64,000 bases of DNA from Eunapius fragilis (taxonomy: Eukaryota > Porifera > Demospongiae > Spongillida > Spongillidae). The notes below the pieces were generated by a model that had not been told where the DNA came from, ran no database searches, and saw nothing but the letters and a program-made list of their open reading frames with translations. The stretch spans positions 1,494,574 through 1,558,573 of the forward strand of contig OY811991.1 of NCBI GenBank assembly GCA_963681505.1, written 5' to 3'. Shown here piece by piece: positions 46,790-57,627 of this stretch (the first letter of the stretch is position 1; each line of letters opens with the position of its first letter). Both the position numbers and the translations under genes were made by a program.

Positions 46790-47020
46790 GTACACATAGC
46801 CTCGTATAATGAAGGCAAGCTAGAAGTAGGCAGGGCGTGGAGAGGCAAGCTAGCAAATAAATAGAGAAATGGGGTGGATTACGAAGCACTACAACGTTTT
46901 CAGCAGCCAATGAACATTATAAGCGGTACTGAAGTCGGCAGGGGTGTATCAACAACTGACAGTTATCATAAAGGTGCAATGAATGTTGCGTATTTTCTCC
47001 ATCTGCGAGATGCGATAAGT
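46790..47020. repeat. Third arm copy of the 45-kb inverted-repeat element
   Basis: It repeats the left arm of the 45.0-46.8 kb element in the same orientation as that arm (TACACATAGCCTCGTATAATG onwards). It ends near 47020, perhaps the remains of a second, truncated element. Confidence 0.8.
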
Positions 47021-47099
47021 CTCCATTTGTGAGTCCCCCCTGTATGTCAGTTTCATGCTTTATTCATATACTTGATACCTGAAGATGTCCTTCCAGAAG

Positions 47100-47480
47100 A
47101 TTCTAAAGTGATTGGTATAATTTGCGCTCTTTTAAACCATTCCTATCCTGAGTTATGCTCACCCAAGAATTAGAAGACGACGACGACGGGAAGAATTGGC
47201 CTGGGGACGAGGAAAAAACCTCTTAAAGCAAACAGTTTGAAGACTGGAACAAAACATTTAAATGACCGTCTTTGCCTTCTCTGGTTCAATAGCAGCAAAG
47301 AGCCAAACTATCCGTTTCTTGGTACGCGAGTTATACGCGGGTCGCGGTTTTTAAAAATGAAATTCAGGACCCGGGCCAATTCCTATATAGGAACTACTAC
47401 CGTAGTTCCTGCCGTAGTTCCTGATACTGGACAATTGAAGAGGAAAATGAAAACTATTTCAAGATGGAGATGAGATGAAA
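47100..47480. repeat. Diverged arm of the HECT-element terminal repeat family
   Basis: GTGATTGGTATAATTTGCG, TGAGTTATGCTCACCCAAGA and the GACGACGACG run follow the same order as in the arm at 52.4 kb, with clear divergence. The 78-codon frame in it (47237-47473) has no recognised motif. Confidence 0.5.
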
Positions 47481-47734
47481 CATTCTGAAATATAATTGGC
47501 GTTCTCATGCAGGAAGTATGCATATTCATGCACTTAGAGGTCAGCAGGTGAATGACTTTTTATGACTTTGCACAGCTGTATCTCATTTGTGTATATGCAA
47601 CTCAATAGTTGTTGATTGTATCATTAACCTAACCACACCTCCTTACAGCTAAATGCACTACTACCAAAGCTTCTGATCTGGAGCTCCGTCCTAATTATCC
47701 ACACCCTCTAATCATTCATTCATTTGCCGGATAG

Positions 47735-48350
47735 GTAACCTAGTTGGGCGTAGTCTGACCTTCGCGTTTTGGCGGAAGGTCGGGTATCAAGCCTATACAG
47801 GGGCGGCTCGGAACAGTGGACTTTCACACCCCACTTGCGGGATTGGAAAGAGTCTGCATTGGGTAACATTGTGCAATTTGTCACATGCCATGGACGTTCT
47901 TAACCGATTAAGTATGGGGAGCCATTTGTTTCAATATTCAATGCCAAATATTTCATTCGATAATTCTTATATAGCATTCGATAACGCAACATTTCATTCG
48001 ATAACGCAATATTTCATTCGATAACGCAATATTTCATTCGATAACGCAATATTTCATTCGATCGGGAACGAGGATCATTCGATGGGGAACGAGGGTCATT
48101 CGATGGGGAACGAGGTGGTACGAGAGTACGGCGTTTCCAGAATAGATGTACCAAGACTTTGAGTACTACTTCTCAGGGAATGGGTTATTGCCAATTGACT
48201 AAATAATTGTAACATCCTTGGGGGCCCGTTACCAGTGTTGTTTCTTACCAGATCTAGAGTGAGACTATCGCATAACTTAAGCGCTGCGATTCGATGAAGA
48301 ATAGATGTGATCATGATAGCGTACATCTTACTTGTTAAGCGCTCCACATT
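47735..48350. repeat. Arm of a long inverted repeat, left
   Basis: Blocks of this stretch occur inverted at 57628-58000, 58770-58802 and 59625-59672, including GTTGGGCGTA..CTTCGCGTTTTGG and GGGGCGGCTCGGAACAGTGGA. It contains about four 20-bp ATAACGCAATATTTCATTCG units (47976-48060). These could be the ends of one large element that was later interrupted. Confidence 0.75.
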
Positions 48351-48399
48351 TTAATATTAACCCTAATATATATGGAATACAACCACTTACAAGGCCGTA

Positions 48400-49660
48400 G
48401 TAAAGGGGGGGGTGGGGTGGGGGGGGTGGCAGGGGTTCCAGCTGCTTACAGTTGGTACATGGGGAAGGGGGGTCCAACTGCTTACAGTTGGCACATGGGG
48501 AAGGGGGGTTCAACTGCTTACAGTTAGTACATGGGGAAGGGGGGTCCAACTGCTTACAGTTGGTACATGGGGAAGGGGGGTCCAACTGCTTACAGTTGGT
48601 ACATGGGGAAGGGGGGTCCAACTGCTTACAGTGGGTACATGGGGGAGGGGGTCCAACTGCTTACAGTGGGTACATGGGGGAGGGGGTTCAACTGCTTACA
48701 GTGGGTACATGGGGAAGGGGGTCCAACTGCTTACAGTGGGGAGGGGGTCCAAATGCTTACAGTGGGTACATGGGGAGGGGGTCCAAATGCTTACAGTGGG
48801 TACATGGGTAAGGGTCCAACTGCTTACAGTGGGTACATGGGGGAGGGGATCCAACTGCTTACAGTGGGTACATGGGGGAGGGGATCCAACTGCGTACAGT
48901 GGGTACATGGGGGCAGGGGTCCAGCTGCTTACAGTGGGCACATGGGGGCAGGGGTCCAGCTACTTACAGTGGGTACATGGGGGCAGGGTCCAACTGCTTA
49001 CAGTGGGGAGGGGATCCAACTGCTTACAGTGGGTACATGGGGAAGGGGGTCCAACTGCTTACAGTGGGTACATGGAGGAGGGGGGTCCAAATGCTTACAG
49101 TGGGTACATGGGGAGGGGGTCCAAATGCTTGCAAGTGGGTACATAGGGAAGGAGGGTCCAGCTGCTTACAGTGGGTACTTGGGGAAGGGGGTCCAACTGC
49201 TTACAGTGGGTACATGGGGGCAGGGGTCCAGCTGCTTACAGTGGGTACATGGGGGCAGGGGTCCAGCAGCATACAGTGGGTACATGGGGGCAGGGGCTCA
49301 GCTGCTTGCAAGTGGGTACATGGGGGCAGGGGTCCAGCTGCTTACATTTACAGTGGGTACACGGGGGAGGGGGTCCAGCTTCTTACAGTGGGTACATGGG
49401 GGCAGTGGGTCCAGCTTCTTACACTTACAGGGGACCAGCTGCTTACAGTGGGTACATGGGGGCAGGGGTCCAGCTGCTTACAGTGGGTACATGGGGGCAG
49501 GGGTTCCAGCTGCTTACAGTGGGTACATGGGGGCAGGGGTTCCAGCTACTTACAGTGGGTACATGGGGGCAGGGGTTGCAGCTGCTTACAGTGGGTACAT
49601 GGGGGGCAGGATCCAGGTGCTTACAGTGGGTACATGTACATGGTGGCAGGGAGTCTAGCT
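48400..49660 (+). repeat. G-rich ~35-bp minisatellite, about 35 units
   Basis: Units run GGTACATGGGG(A/G)AGGGGGTCC followed by AACTGCTTACAGT(G/T). Two subfamilies are seen: a GGAAGGGGGG type to the left and a GGGCAGGGGTCCAGCTGC type to the right. All three + frames stay open over long distances (up to 416 codons) because the unit lacks stops; no coding signal supports these frames. G runs on one strand could form G-quadruplexes. Confidence 0.95.
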
Positions 49661-49789
49661 GCTTTTCATACTTATATCATGTTAACACGTATATGTACTA
49701 GGCTAGTTACACGGCTCAAACCACAGTATACTTCACGCGCGTATACCATCGCAAAGGAAAAGTGTGGCTACAGTTCCATTCTATTTTTT

Positions 49790-50105
49790 GTAAGTACCTT
49801 CTGTCCCCTTTTGATATGTGCTTCTACCTGGGGTGTAGAATGTGTCTACGTGGTCCAAAATGTACATAAAGCAGATGTGTTCGTCGAAAAATGGCCGCTT
49901 GTAGGAAGCAGTGGAGAGAAAACTAGGTCATGTGACATTGGCTACAAATACATTGTATGGCTTTTAAATGGTGATAAGTTCAAACATGTTAACAATGTTG
50001 TTCGTTGTCAAGGGTGGTTGCTAGGGCATTACTCCACTTTTTCAATATTTCAAGAGGTATGCCTTTTGTCCCCAAATTGTATTGCCGCATTGGGTTGTGG
50101 AGCTG
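49790..50105 (-). repeat. Dispersed repeat, copy 2
   Basis: Inverted counterpart of 37646-37985 (shared AAAATGGCCGCTTGTAGGAA and TATTTCAAGAGGTATGCC). Confidence 0.75.
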
Positions 50106-52030
50106 TGATATTATCCTTTTAAAAGTTATCTATTATAGCATCCACTTCTCTTGTCCATCACGTTGCTATATACACCCCCCCACTTTCATAAGATCTTGTA
50201 ATTAAATCAGTGTATGATAAATTGTGTACATCTCTTACACAGATGCTGATGAACCCAGCAAGGTATCTATGATAGTTAATTGTGCACTATTGATTTAATG
50301 TTGTTTTTAAAAGCAAATTTAAAATTCATCAATGGTTTCTGTATTAGAGTGTTCCAAATGTAAAGCTGCACAAAGCTTTTTTTGTTTATACCTGATGCCA
50401 AATGATTGAGGAAATCTGTGTCCCATCCAGTAATGAACAGAAATCAAATGTACTGTAAGCTTCAAATAGAAAGTTGGTAGCATAAATAGTTCTGAAGTTA
50501 TAGCACTTAGAACGGAGACCATGTTATGTACAAAAATGAAGGAACATCATTGTCAACCTGTACTATTTATTGTGGAATATTGTATTAGTAAACTGGAGTT
50601 GGGAATTTTATACATACACAGCATTGAAAGCAAATATATCTTATGAAGTATGAACACTATCAGGCTTCAGCAAGGAGGTCACCAGTGACTAGAGTGGAAC
50701 TTCCTATAAGGAATTCAGGTGTGGTTTGAAAAATATCTCGGCCATTTTAAGTGGTGCAATGAAGACAAACACATTTCTAAGTAGCGGGAGACCCAAACTA
50801 AATCACTAGGGTGTTCTTGGTCCGTTTAAACCTTCAGTTATTTTAATTCCACGTGACCCAACTTTACTCGACCACGCTCACGCGTTCACTGCACTTTCTA
50901 GGATATAGCAATGGGTCTCGCTGTGTAGTTCGATCAAACTTCAGTGATTCCTATACCTATACATGCTTTAAATAGCAATGCACCACTTACCGTTTGTTCA
51001 AAATATTCAAAAACGATGATAGCTTAGAGAGCTGCCATCTTTTTCACACAAATTGGGTTTATTAAATTGTTATTAAAAATTAACTCCTTTTATTTTTGTT
51101 AACGGGCGGTGCGCGCGCGCTGCGTTTTGGCTCAACCCTACTCTATGGCAAGCCTTGGTGGAAAGAAACCTAAACCTGTGCATGAGAGAGATCGAGAGAG
51201 TGGGAAAAGCTCTTATAAGGACAGATTCCTTGCACATCCATTAAAAGTGTGGATGAGACGATCCGTTTATGCAGTGACAGGGGAAAGTGGTACTTCCATC
51301 TGACCTACAACCCAGTAAGACATTCGCACTATTGCTTGGCAATGAATAGCGCAGGGTTTTCCTTTAATGGCACTACTGCGCTACATTGCCTAGATGAGCA
51401 ACCCTTCTGGAATGAGCAATTATTTTCATAGAATATTTTACAAGTTTTCTGCCTCTTTGAAGCCTCTTGCAAGGTAATGAGCATCTGTTACTTTCATCCA
51501 TCCACCTTTTATGATGAATTGTTTGATGAGCTATTATCAGAAGGATACAACTCCAAATCACTTTCTTCATAGCATGAATTTAGTACTCCATGTCAACATG
51601 AGATGATAAATATATGCTTTTTTCCCAGTCTTCTCAACAACAATTCATGGTCTCTTCAAATCTTTTCTGCAGACCAGATATGGATTTAAAATTCTTTCAT
51701 TGCTTGTCTGCTCCAATACTTCAATGCCAATATATACATGCTTGGAGATACTTAAAGGAGTTTCAATCTGTCAAGTATTTCCCTATGCAAGTACAAATTC
51801 TACAACTAAAAAAATGAGATTTCCACCCTTGTGGATTAATATTTATATAGCATCAAAATAAAATCGCTACATCTTCAGAATGCTGTCAATTTACAACACT
51901 ACAATATCAAACCTGTCAGGATATGCACCTAATATTATAACCAGTGTTATATTTTCAATACCCATGCCTCTACAGATCCCTGAATACAAGCACAATTTAC
52001 CCTAAACAAAGATGCCCAAAACTTATAATA
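50106..52030. other. Spacer without a recognised gene
   Basis: AT-rich. A small + frame starting MASLGGKKPKPVHERDRE (51145-51303) is basic and unrecognised, with no context to support it. Confidence 0.35.
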
Positions 52031-52033
52031 TGC

Positions 52034-52317
52034 AAGTAAATAAAAACATTCTCTAACGAGAGAGTTGTTGGTATATAGGATTGACCAATGGTGGTGTAAA
52101 AAGCACGGAAGCAAGAGTGACAGAAATTTTACTGGAAAATTGAAATAGGCCTATATTTAGCCCATTATTCAGGCATGCGCTGTTACATTGTGAATGTGCT
52201 AAATATAGGCCTATTTCAATTTTCCAGTAAAATTTCTGTCACTCTTGTTTCCGTGCTTTTTACACCACCATTGGTCAATCCTATAAACCAACAACTCTCT
52301 CGTTAGAGAGTGTTTTT
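52034..52317. mobile_element. Palindromic MITE, copy 3
   Basis: Ends AAGTAAATAAAAACATTCTC and its inverse; arms of about 120 bp. The interior is nearly the same as in copy 4 (AATAGGCCTATATTTAGC). It directly adjoins the left end of the HECT element. Confidence 0.9.
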
Positions 52318-53468
52318 AGTGCAGGTTATACTGCCTAAAATTATTAATAAAAATCTATTATATATCATTATTAAACAGAACTTGATATATGTATGTCTAT
52401 ATGACATGTAAGGATAACGTGCCGGTAAATTTCGAAGCGATTGGTACTATTCCCGTCCTCCAAAACCGTTCCTAGCTTGAGTTATACCTTCCTAAGAAGA
52501 AGACGACGACGATGGAGAATTATTTTAGGACTGGGCACGAGAAACAGGAAATTCTTTGTTTCTCTAAAAGCACACCGTTTTATAACACTGAACCAACGTA
52601 GAACTATAGATCGTTGTGCTCTCATTCCATCTCCATAAAGAGATAAGCGATCCGTTTCTCCGTTGTCCCTCCAGACGCTAGTGAAGTTTTATTAATGACA
52701 TTCATCAACCCTCAATCAATCCTATATTGAACCTGCTGCCGCAGGTTCAGATAGGTAAAATAACACACATGCATGCGCATAGCACTCATTAATATCAGTT
52801 CCTTACATACATGCAGGGATATACATATCTGTGTCATAGTCATCAGCATGAGCTTATATACTCAAAGTAGCATCCTGTCTGCCATGAATTGATGTCAAAC
52901 CTACTGATTCTTCATTGTCAAAGCTAATTTTACGAGTACCTTTTTTGCCATCACAATAATAATTTCATTTGAATGTCTGACAATGTATATTTGTCCGCTT
53001 CTTGAGCTACTGTTCAATTCTGGGATCACATTCCCCTCATATATAGTCTTAACAACTGAGTGTAATTCGATTCACTTTTGTCTCCATGTCGCATGCTTGT
53101 AACCTGACATTGGACAATATTTAAAGAAACTTTGCAAGAAAACCCTTTTTGATGCTGGGAGGAAAGCCGGAACATCAGGGGTTGACGCAGGTAGTTATAA
53201 CTGACATTAACGCTTCGTTGTGACAACGCGACGTTTCATGTCCAGAAAATCGAACGGTGGCATCTTTCCAGTTTTTAAACCTCTATCTGTAAACGCTGCA
53301 TCAGCATTTTCAGCCCATGACAGCTTCTTCTCCAACTTGTGTAACATAGCACTCTGTCATTTTTCTCCCGATAATGAAAGCACGGTTTTCTTGCCATACT
53401 CTCATTTTGGAAAGTGAAACGCTCTGGGCTGGTATGGTTTTTCTGGTAGAATATGTGTCCAATGATAC

Positions 53469-53523
53469 CAAAAATCTAGTCAAGTAATTAACATTGTATA
53501 TCGTGGTTCACCAGTCATTGACC
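53469..53523 (+). repeat. Internal duplicate of the start of the HECT-like region
   Basis: About 50 bases (AACATTGTATATCGTGG and neighbours) recur at 54188-54238 with few changes. This suggests an internal rearrangement within the element. Confidence 0.7.
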
Positions 53524-53585
53524 AATTGAAGAATGAATTTGATCAGCTTATGTATTGACTGCTATGCAGCATTTCCCGGAGGCTA

Positions 53586-54203
53586 TTGAGTCCTTGTTTA
53601 CCTTTCAAGGCTACATCACTCCCGATGATGTTCTTAGCTGCAACATTTGCATCTACATATCGTGCTTCTACACCAGTTGATAGTGCTTCAAGTGTTTTAT
53701 CCAGTGGTTCACGTACTGGTCAGATGTCCCTCACACCAGTTGCTCCTGTTCATCAACCAGTTGATAGTACTTCAGGTGGTTCAGGTACTGCTCGAGGGCC
53801 CTGCACAACATATGCATCTACACTTCGTGCTTCTACACCAGTTGATGGGGCTTCAGGTGTTTTATCCCATGGGTCAAGTACTTGTCAAATGTCCCTCATA
53901 CCAGTTGAACCGATTCACCGTGTATCGACACGTCAACCTGTTTCACATGCTTCAACTTCTCCACAGGAGTATATTTGCATTGAGTCAGATGAAGATTATG
54001 AATATGAACCAATCACATTATCTAAATTAGATTCCTCTCAGACAGATCTAATATCAATGTTCCCTCAATTCACTCATGCTACAATAAACTTTGTTTTACC
54101 TGGTTTAACAGATAATTTTAGTGCAGCAATTGAAGTTTTAGAAATATGTGGAGTACAGGATTGGCATTCTATAAAAATGAGGGACGAAATCTCGATCAAG
54201 TAG
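53586..54203 (+). CDS. Ser/Thr/Pro-rich ORF with internal repeats inside the TIR element
   Basis: A 205-residue frame starts at ATG. It has two repeats built on RASTPVD(S/G)AS..VLS.GS..(T/C)GQMSLTPV (about residues 25-55 and 75-110). An acidic segment YICIESDEDYEYEP (about 128-141) has the look of a SUMO-interacting motif. The C-terminal part (ISMFPQFTHATINFVLPGLT) leads in the next frame straight into the HECT-like region, so the two were probably one protein separated now by a frameshift near 54185. Other than this I do not recognise it. Confidence 0.5.
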   Translation: MSPCLPFKATSLPMMFLAATFASTYRASTPVDSASSVLSSGSRTGQMSLTPVAPVHQPVDSTSGGSGTARGPCTTYASTLRASTPVDGASGVLSHGSSTCQMSLIPVEPIHRVSTRQPVSHASTSPQEYICIESDEDYEYEPITLSKLDSSQTDLISMFPQFTHATINFVLPGLTDNFSAAIEVLEICGVQDWHSIKMRDEISIK

Positions 54204-54741
54204 TTAACATTGTATATCGTGGCTCACCAGTCATTGATGCAGGGGGGCCAAGGCGTTTTTTTTTTTACTACTATGTTAGAATACTTTCTTAATAATGAAC
54301 GCATTCAAATATTTGATGGGCAGTGCAATAATCGAAGACCTGTTTCCAGCCCTAGTATCTGTATGAGTGGCCTGTTTACTATATTGGGGAAAATCATTGT
54401 TCATAACCTACTGCTTGACGACATATAGGTTTTCCATGTTTAGCACCCTACATATACTGGTACATCACAGTTGGAGAGACAAGATATATGGATTATCTAA
54501 GGATGGATGACTTCAGTGATGGCATTAGAGATGTAATACAGAAGGTACTTTGGTATATATTATGTACATGTTGCTAATTTTACATTCACCAACAGATTAC
54601 TGATGCAGCCAGTGATGGGAATCTAATGACAGATGATATTTTGTTCTTCGTAGTGTCTTCTCTGGACAAGATTTCAACACAATATAGCCTCGATCTGTAT
54701 TTTGTCATGTTATTTTTGTATTGTGTTATGTTTTTGTTGTG
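54176..54741 (+). pseudogene. HECT-type E3 ligase-like C-terminal region
   Basis: HECT domains transfer ubiquitin through a conserved cysteine in the C-lobe. The frame reads VVNIVYRGSPVIDAGGPRR, MLEYFLNNERIQIFDG, RRPVSSPSICMSGLF, GKIIVHNLLLDD, then after a one-base shift FPCLAPYIYWYITVGE, and after a small GT-AG intron (about 54545-54596) ITDAASDGNLMTDDILFFV. This resembles the N-lobe of G2E3-like HECT proteins. The catalytic cysteine region is not present; a stop follows at 54739-54741. Two frameshifts and the missing C-lobe make it inactive. Confidence 0.6.
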
Positions 54742-55289
54742 AAGGAATGTATGAATGTATGAAGGAATGACTTGTCAAATCTATCGCTTCAAAAAGTATC
54801 TGAACCTGCGGCAGCAGGTTCAATATAGGATTGATTGAGGGTTGATGAATGTCATTAATAAAACTTCACTAGCGTCTGGAGGGACAACGGAGAAACGGAT
54901 CGCTTATCTCTTTATCGCGATGGAATGAGAGCACAACGATCTACAGTTCTACGTTTGTTCCGTGTCATAAAACGGTGTGGTTATAGAGAAACAAACAATT
55001 TCCTGTTTCTCGTGCCCAGTCCCAAAATAATTCTCCATCGTCGTCGTCTTCTTCTTAGGAAGGTATAACTCGAGCTAGGAACGGTTTTGGAGGACGGGAA
55101 TAGTACCAATCGCTTCGACATTTACCGGCACGTTATCCTTACATGTCATATAGACATACATATATCAAGTTCTATTTATTAATAATTTTAGGCAGTTATA
55201 AATTCTCTAACCTGCACTAAATTTATCCAGTTTAATATATTAGTTGTTACGTTGGCTAATAGTGAAGTTCTTTTTCTAAGAAGAGATCT

Positions 55290-55770
55290 AAGCAACGAGC
55301 GGAATACCTCCAAAGCAATACGAGAACAAAGCTAAAGCCCGAGCGCTCTTAGTCTACAAGGCCAATCCCAAAAAAAAGAAGGCCTCTGTACGCGACAGCT
55401 ACAAGGCCGATCCCGAAATGAAGAAGGCCTCTGTATGCGACAGCTACAAGGCCGATATTGAATCTAAGCGATCTGCTAAAAGGTGGCGATAAGAAGAGGA
55501 CCCCAAGGAGAACCGTGCTGCTCAAAGGCGGCGATATGAAGAACCTCGAGGAGAACCGTGCTGCTAAAACTAAAGGCGGCGATATGAAGAGGACCTCGAG
55601 GGAAATCGTGCTGCTAATAGGGAGAAATATCAGCTACCATTAAAGCATCTGAAAAGAGACGGTATTGAAATGATCCCGCTGTCTGATTGGCTAAATGTGC
55701 TGCCGAGAGGACGCGGTATCGCTGGGGTCACAGAACTACCACTACCACCCAAAGGTATGTTATGGTATGT
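55290..55770 (+). pseudogene. Lys/Arg-rich repeat protein of transposon type
   Basis: Repeats YKADPEMKKASVCDS, DIESKRSAKR and EENRAA follow one another in changing frames, preceded by KQRAEYLQS. The composition and 14-16 residue periodicity resemble N-terminal regions of transposon-encoded proteins that I associate with sponges. There are at least two stops or frameshifts. The element type is unknown. Confidence 0.5.
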
Positions 55771-55811
55771 TGTATTAACATTAAAAAGCTGTGCATGCAA
55801 CATTTGTACAG

Positions 55812-55892
55812 CATAGTCGGGCGGCCCTACTACCGCGTTTGGTCGGGTTTGTCACCCTACTACCTGTGGGTAGTAGGGCCCGCCTGACTATG
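55812..55892. repeat. 81-bp hairpin
   Basis: CATAGTCGGGCGGCCCTACTA pairs with TAGTAGGGCCCGCCTGACTATG across a loop of about 38 bases. It could be the ends of a tiny MITE or an RNA hairpin. Confidence 0.6.
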
Positions 55893-56582
55893 TACATGCA
55901 GCACGGATCTGCACAAAACCATTCACTTTACATGTAAAGCATGCATGGTGACTCAACTGTATGTACAGTAGTGTCTATTGTTTTAATCTGATAAAGCTTC
56001 CTTATCTGAAGACTTCCTTGTCTAGCCGTGAATGTTGCAACTGTATGAATATAGTTACAGTTGCAAGGGCTGAGAACTAAATAGCTGCAACTATATCCTT
56101 TTCCCATATAGCTACTCCTTGTATAAACCCAAATCTCATGCACCAATGGAGTATAATGGTGGTCTTGAAAAAGCTATTCTTAGGGGTAGTGATCTGCCTG
56201 TGCAGCAGTAAGTAAGATAAGCCACCATCAGGTACTTCAAGCAGCACACTCACATTTATGTAGTGAAATAAAAACAGACCTTCTGCCCACACTTATAAGC
56301 TGCAGACCCTGTCCACAGATAGGACCTCACCTGAGAACATATCCTTATCGATCGATCTACATGCTGCCATGTACTGCCATGTAGTTCACTTCCTTAGTTC
56401 CCACACTACCCATCTATACACTACATGTAGGATACACCTCCATGTTCATTTTTACTGGATCAAATTTGACCAATAGAATTTTAGCACAACTGACACGCAT
56501 ACACCCCTTCCCTCCCTGTCATTAATATGATGGAATTGGACTAATATAATTATAGCACAGTCTGCACACGTGTAAGGCTTTG

Positions 56583-56593
56583 CAGGTATAAAA
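56583..56593 (+). promoter_or_regulatory. TATA box candidate
   Basis: GGTATAAAAGC lies about 130 bp before the ATG at 56714, in a spacing plausible for a short 5' UTR. Confidence 0.45.
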
Positions 56594-56713
56594 GCCACTC
56601 ATCCGCTAGCAAAAAGAGGTAAAAATTTAATAATACTCTATGTAGATGTGTAAAGGCTCTGCACTAAATAAAGAAGTAAAAATTTAATCATACTCTCTGT
56701 TACGTATATGTAG

Positions 56714-57001
56714 ATGGCTGACGACCTTCGCGGGTTTTTCACCAATGAGGGGTCGGAGGAGGAAGAGTACATTCATCCTCCAACTCCTCTCCCCTTCACC
56801 CCGCCACCTCCAGAAGCCCCGCTTCTGCCACCACCACCAGCAGCACTGCCCACACCACTACCAGCAGCTACTCCCGCCGGCAACACCAGCGCTGCCCCCA
56901 CCGGCGCTCCTGCCTGCACCATCATTGCTGCCCCCACCACCAGTGCTGCCCCCACCACCAGCAGTACTATTAAAGTTATTTGTTCTTGCATTAAGAGATA
57001 A
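56714..57001 (+). CDS. Small Pro/Ala-rich ORF with acidic N-terminus
   Basis: The 95-residue frame begins MADDLRGFFTNEGSEEEEY and continues as a Pro/Ala/Thr-rich tail with repeated PTTSAAPTT-type units. A TATA box lies upstream. Open frames also exist in another + frame and on the minus strand, so base composition alone could account for it. No family is recognised, and it stops just before a palindromic MITE. Confidence 0.4.
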   Translation: MADDLRGFFTNEGSEEEEYIHPPTPLPFTPPPPEAPLLPPPPAALPTPLPAATPAGNTSAAPTGAPACTIIAAPTTSAAPTTSSTIKVICSCIKR

Positions 57002-57080
57002 AGGGGATCATCCATCCTCTTCCTACATTTGATTATTGACTATGATACTGCTATGACAGGATGAAAAAAAACTTATGAAA

Positions 57081-57370
57081 CAAGTAAATAAAAACATTCT
57101 CTAACGAGAGAGTTGTTGGTATATAGGATTGACCAATGGTGGTGTAAAAAGCATGGAAACAAGAGTGACAGAAATATTATTGGAAAATTGAAATAGGCCT
57201 ATATTTAGCACACAATACAACACACATGCCTGAATAATGGGCTAAATATAGGCCTATTTCAATTTTCCAATAATATTTCTGTCACTCTTGTTTCCATGCT
57301 TTTTACACCACCATTGGTCAATCCTATATACCAACAACTCTCTCGTTAGAGAATGTTTTTATTTACTTGT
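57081..57370. mobile_element. Palindromic MITE, copy 4
   Basis: Arms of about 130 bp with the same ends as copies 1-3 (CAAGTAAATAAAAACATTC). It is nearly identical in arms and core to copy 3. Confidence 0.92.
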
Positions 57371-57627
57371 AAGCATATAGAACCTAGTGTTAGCAAAGAT
57401 AGTTTATTAAGAATTGTGTTACAACATCAACACATACATTTTCTAAGAAATAAGGGCCCAACGCCGTACCCTGTATTCACTTATATAGCGTAGACATGCA
57501 CATGCCTTACAGTAGAGCTGCGCACACATTGACTTAGATACGCAGGTTCTAGGTCGATAACGGGAATGTTTCCCAATCCTGTTCAAAGTCCAGTCTCGAT
57601 AAATTTATGACCCTTACGCGTACGAAC

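Larger units (their letters stand above)
52317..55225. mobile_element. 2.9-kb element with ~430-bp terminal inverted repeats carrying HECT-like sequence
   Basis: The left arm (52317-52757) and right arm (54793-55225) are inverted and about 90 percent alike by eye. They start TAGTGCAGGTTA and share AACCTGCTGCCGCAGGTTCA at the inner edge. Between them lie a 205-codon ORF and frameshifted HECT-like coding sequence on +. No transposase is seen, so it is either non-autonomous or of an unrecognised type. Confidence 0.8.

Noticed and set aside
48412..50122. Three long overlapping + frames of 244, 375 and 416 codons
   Set aside because: They are translations of a G-rich minisatellite whose unit lacks stops in every frame; no non-repeat domain, start context or splice signal supports them.
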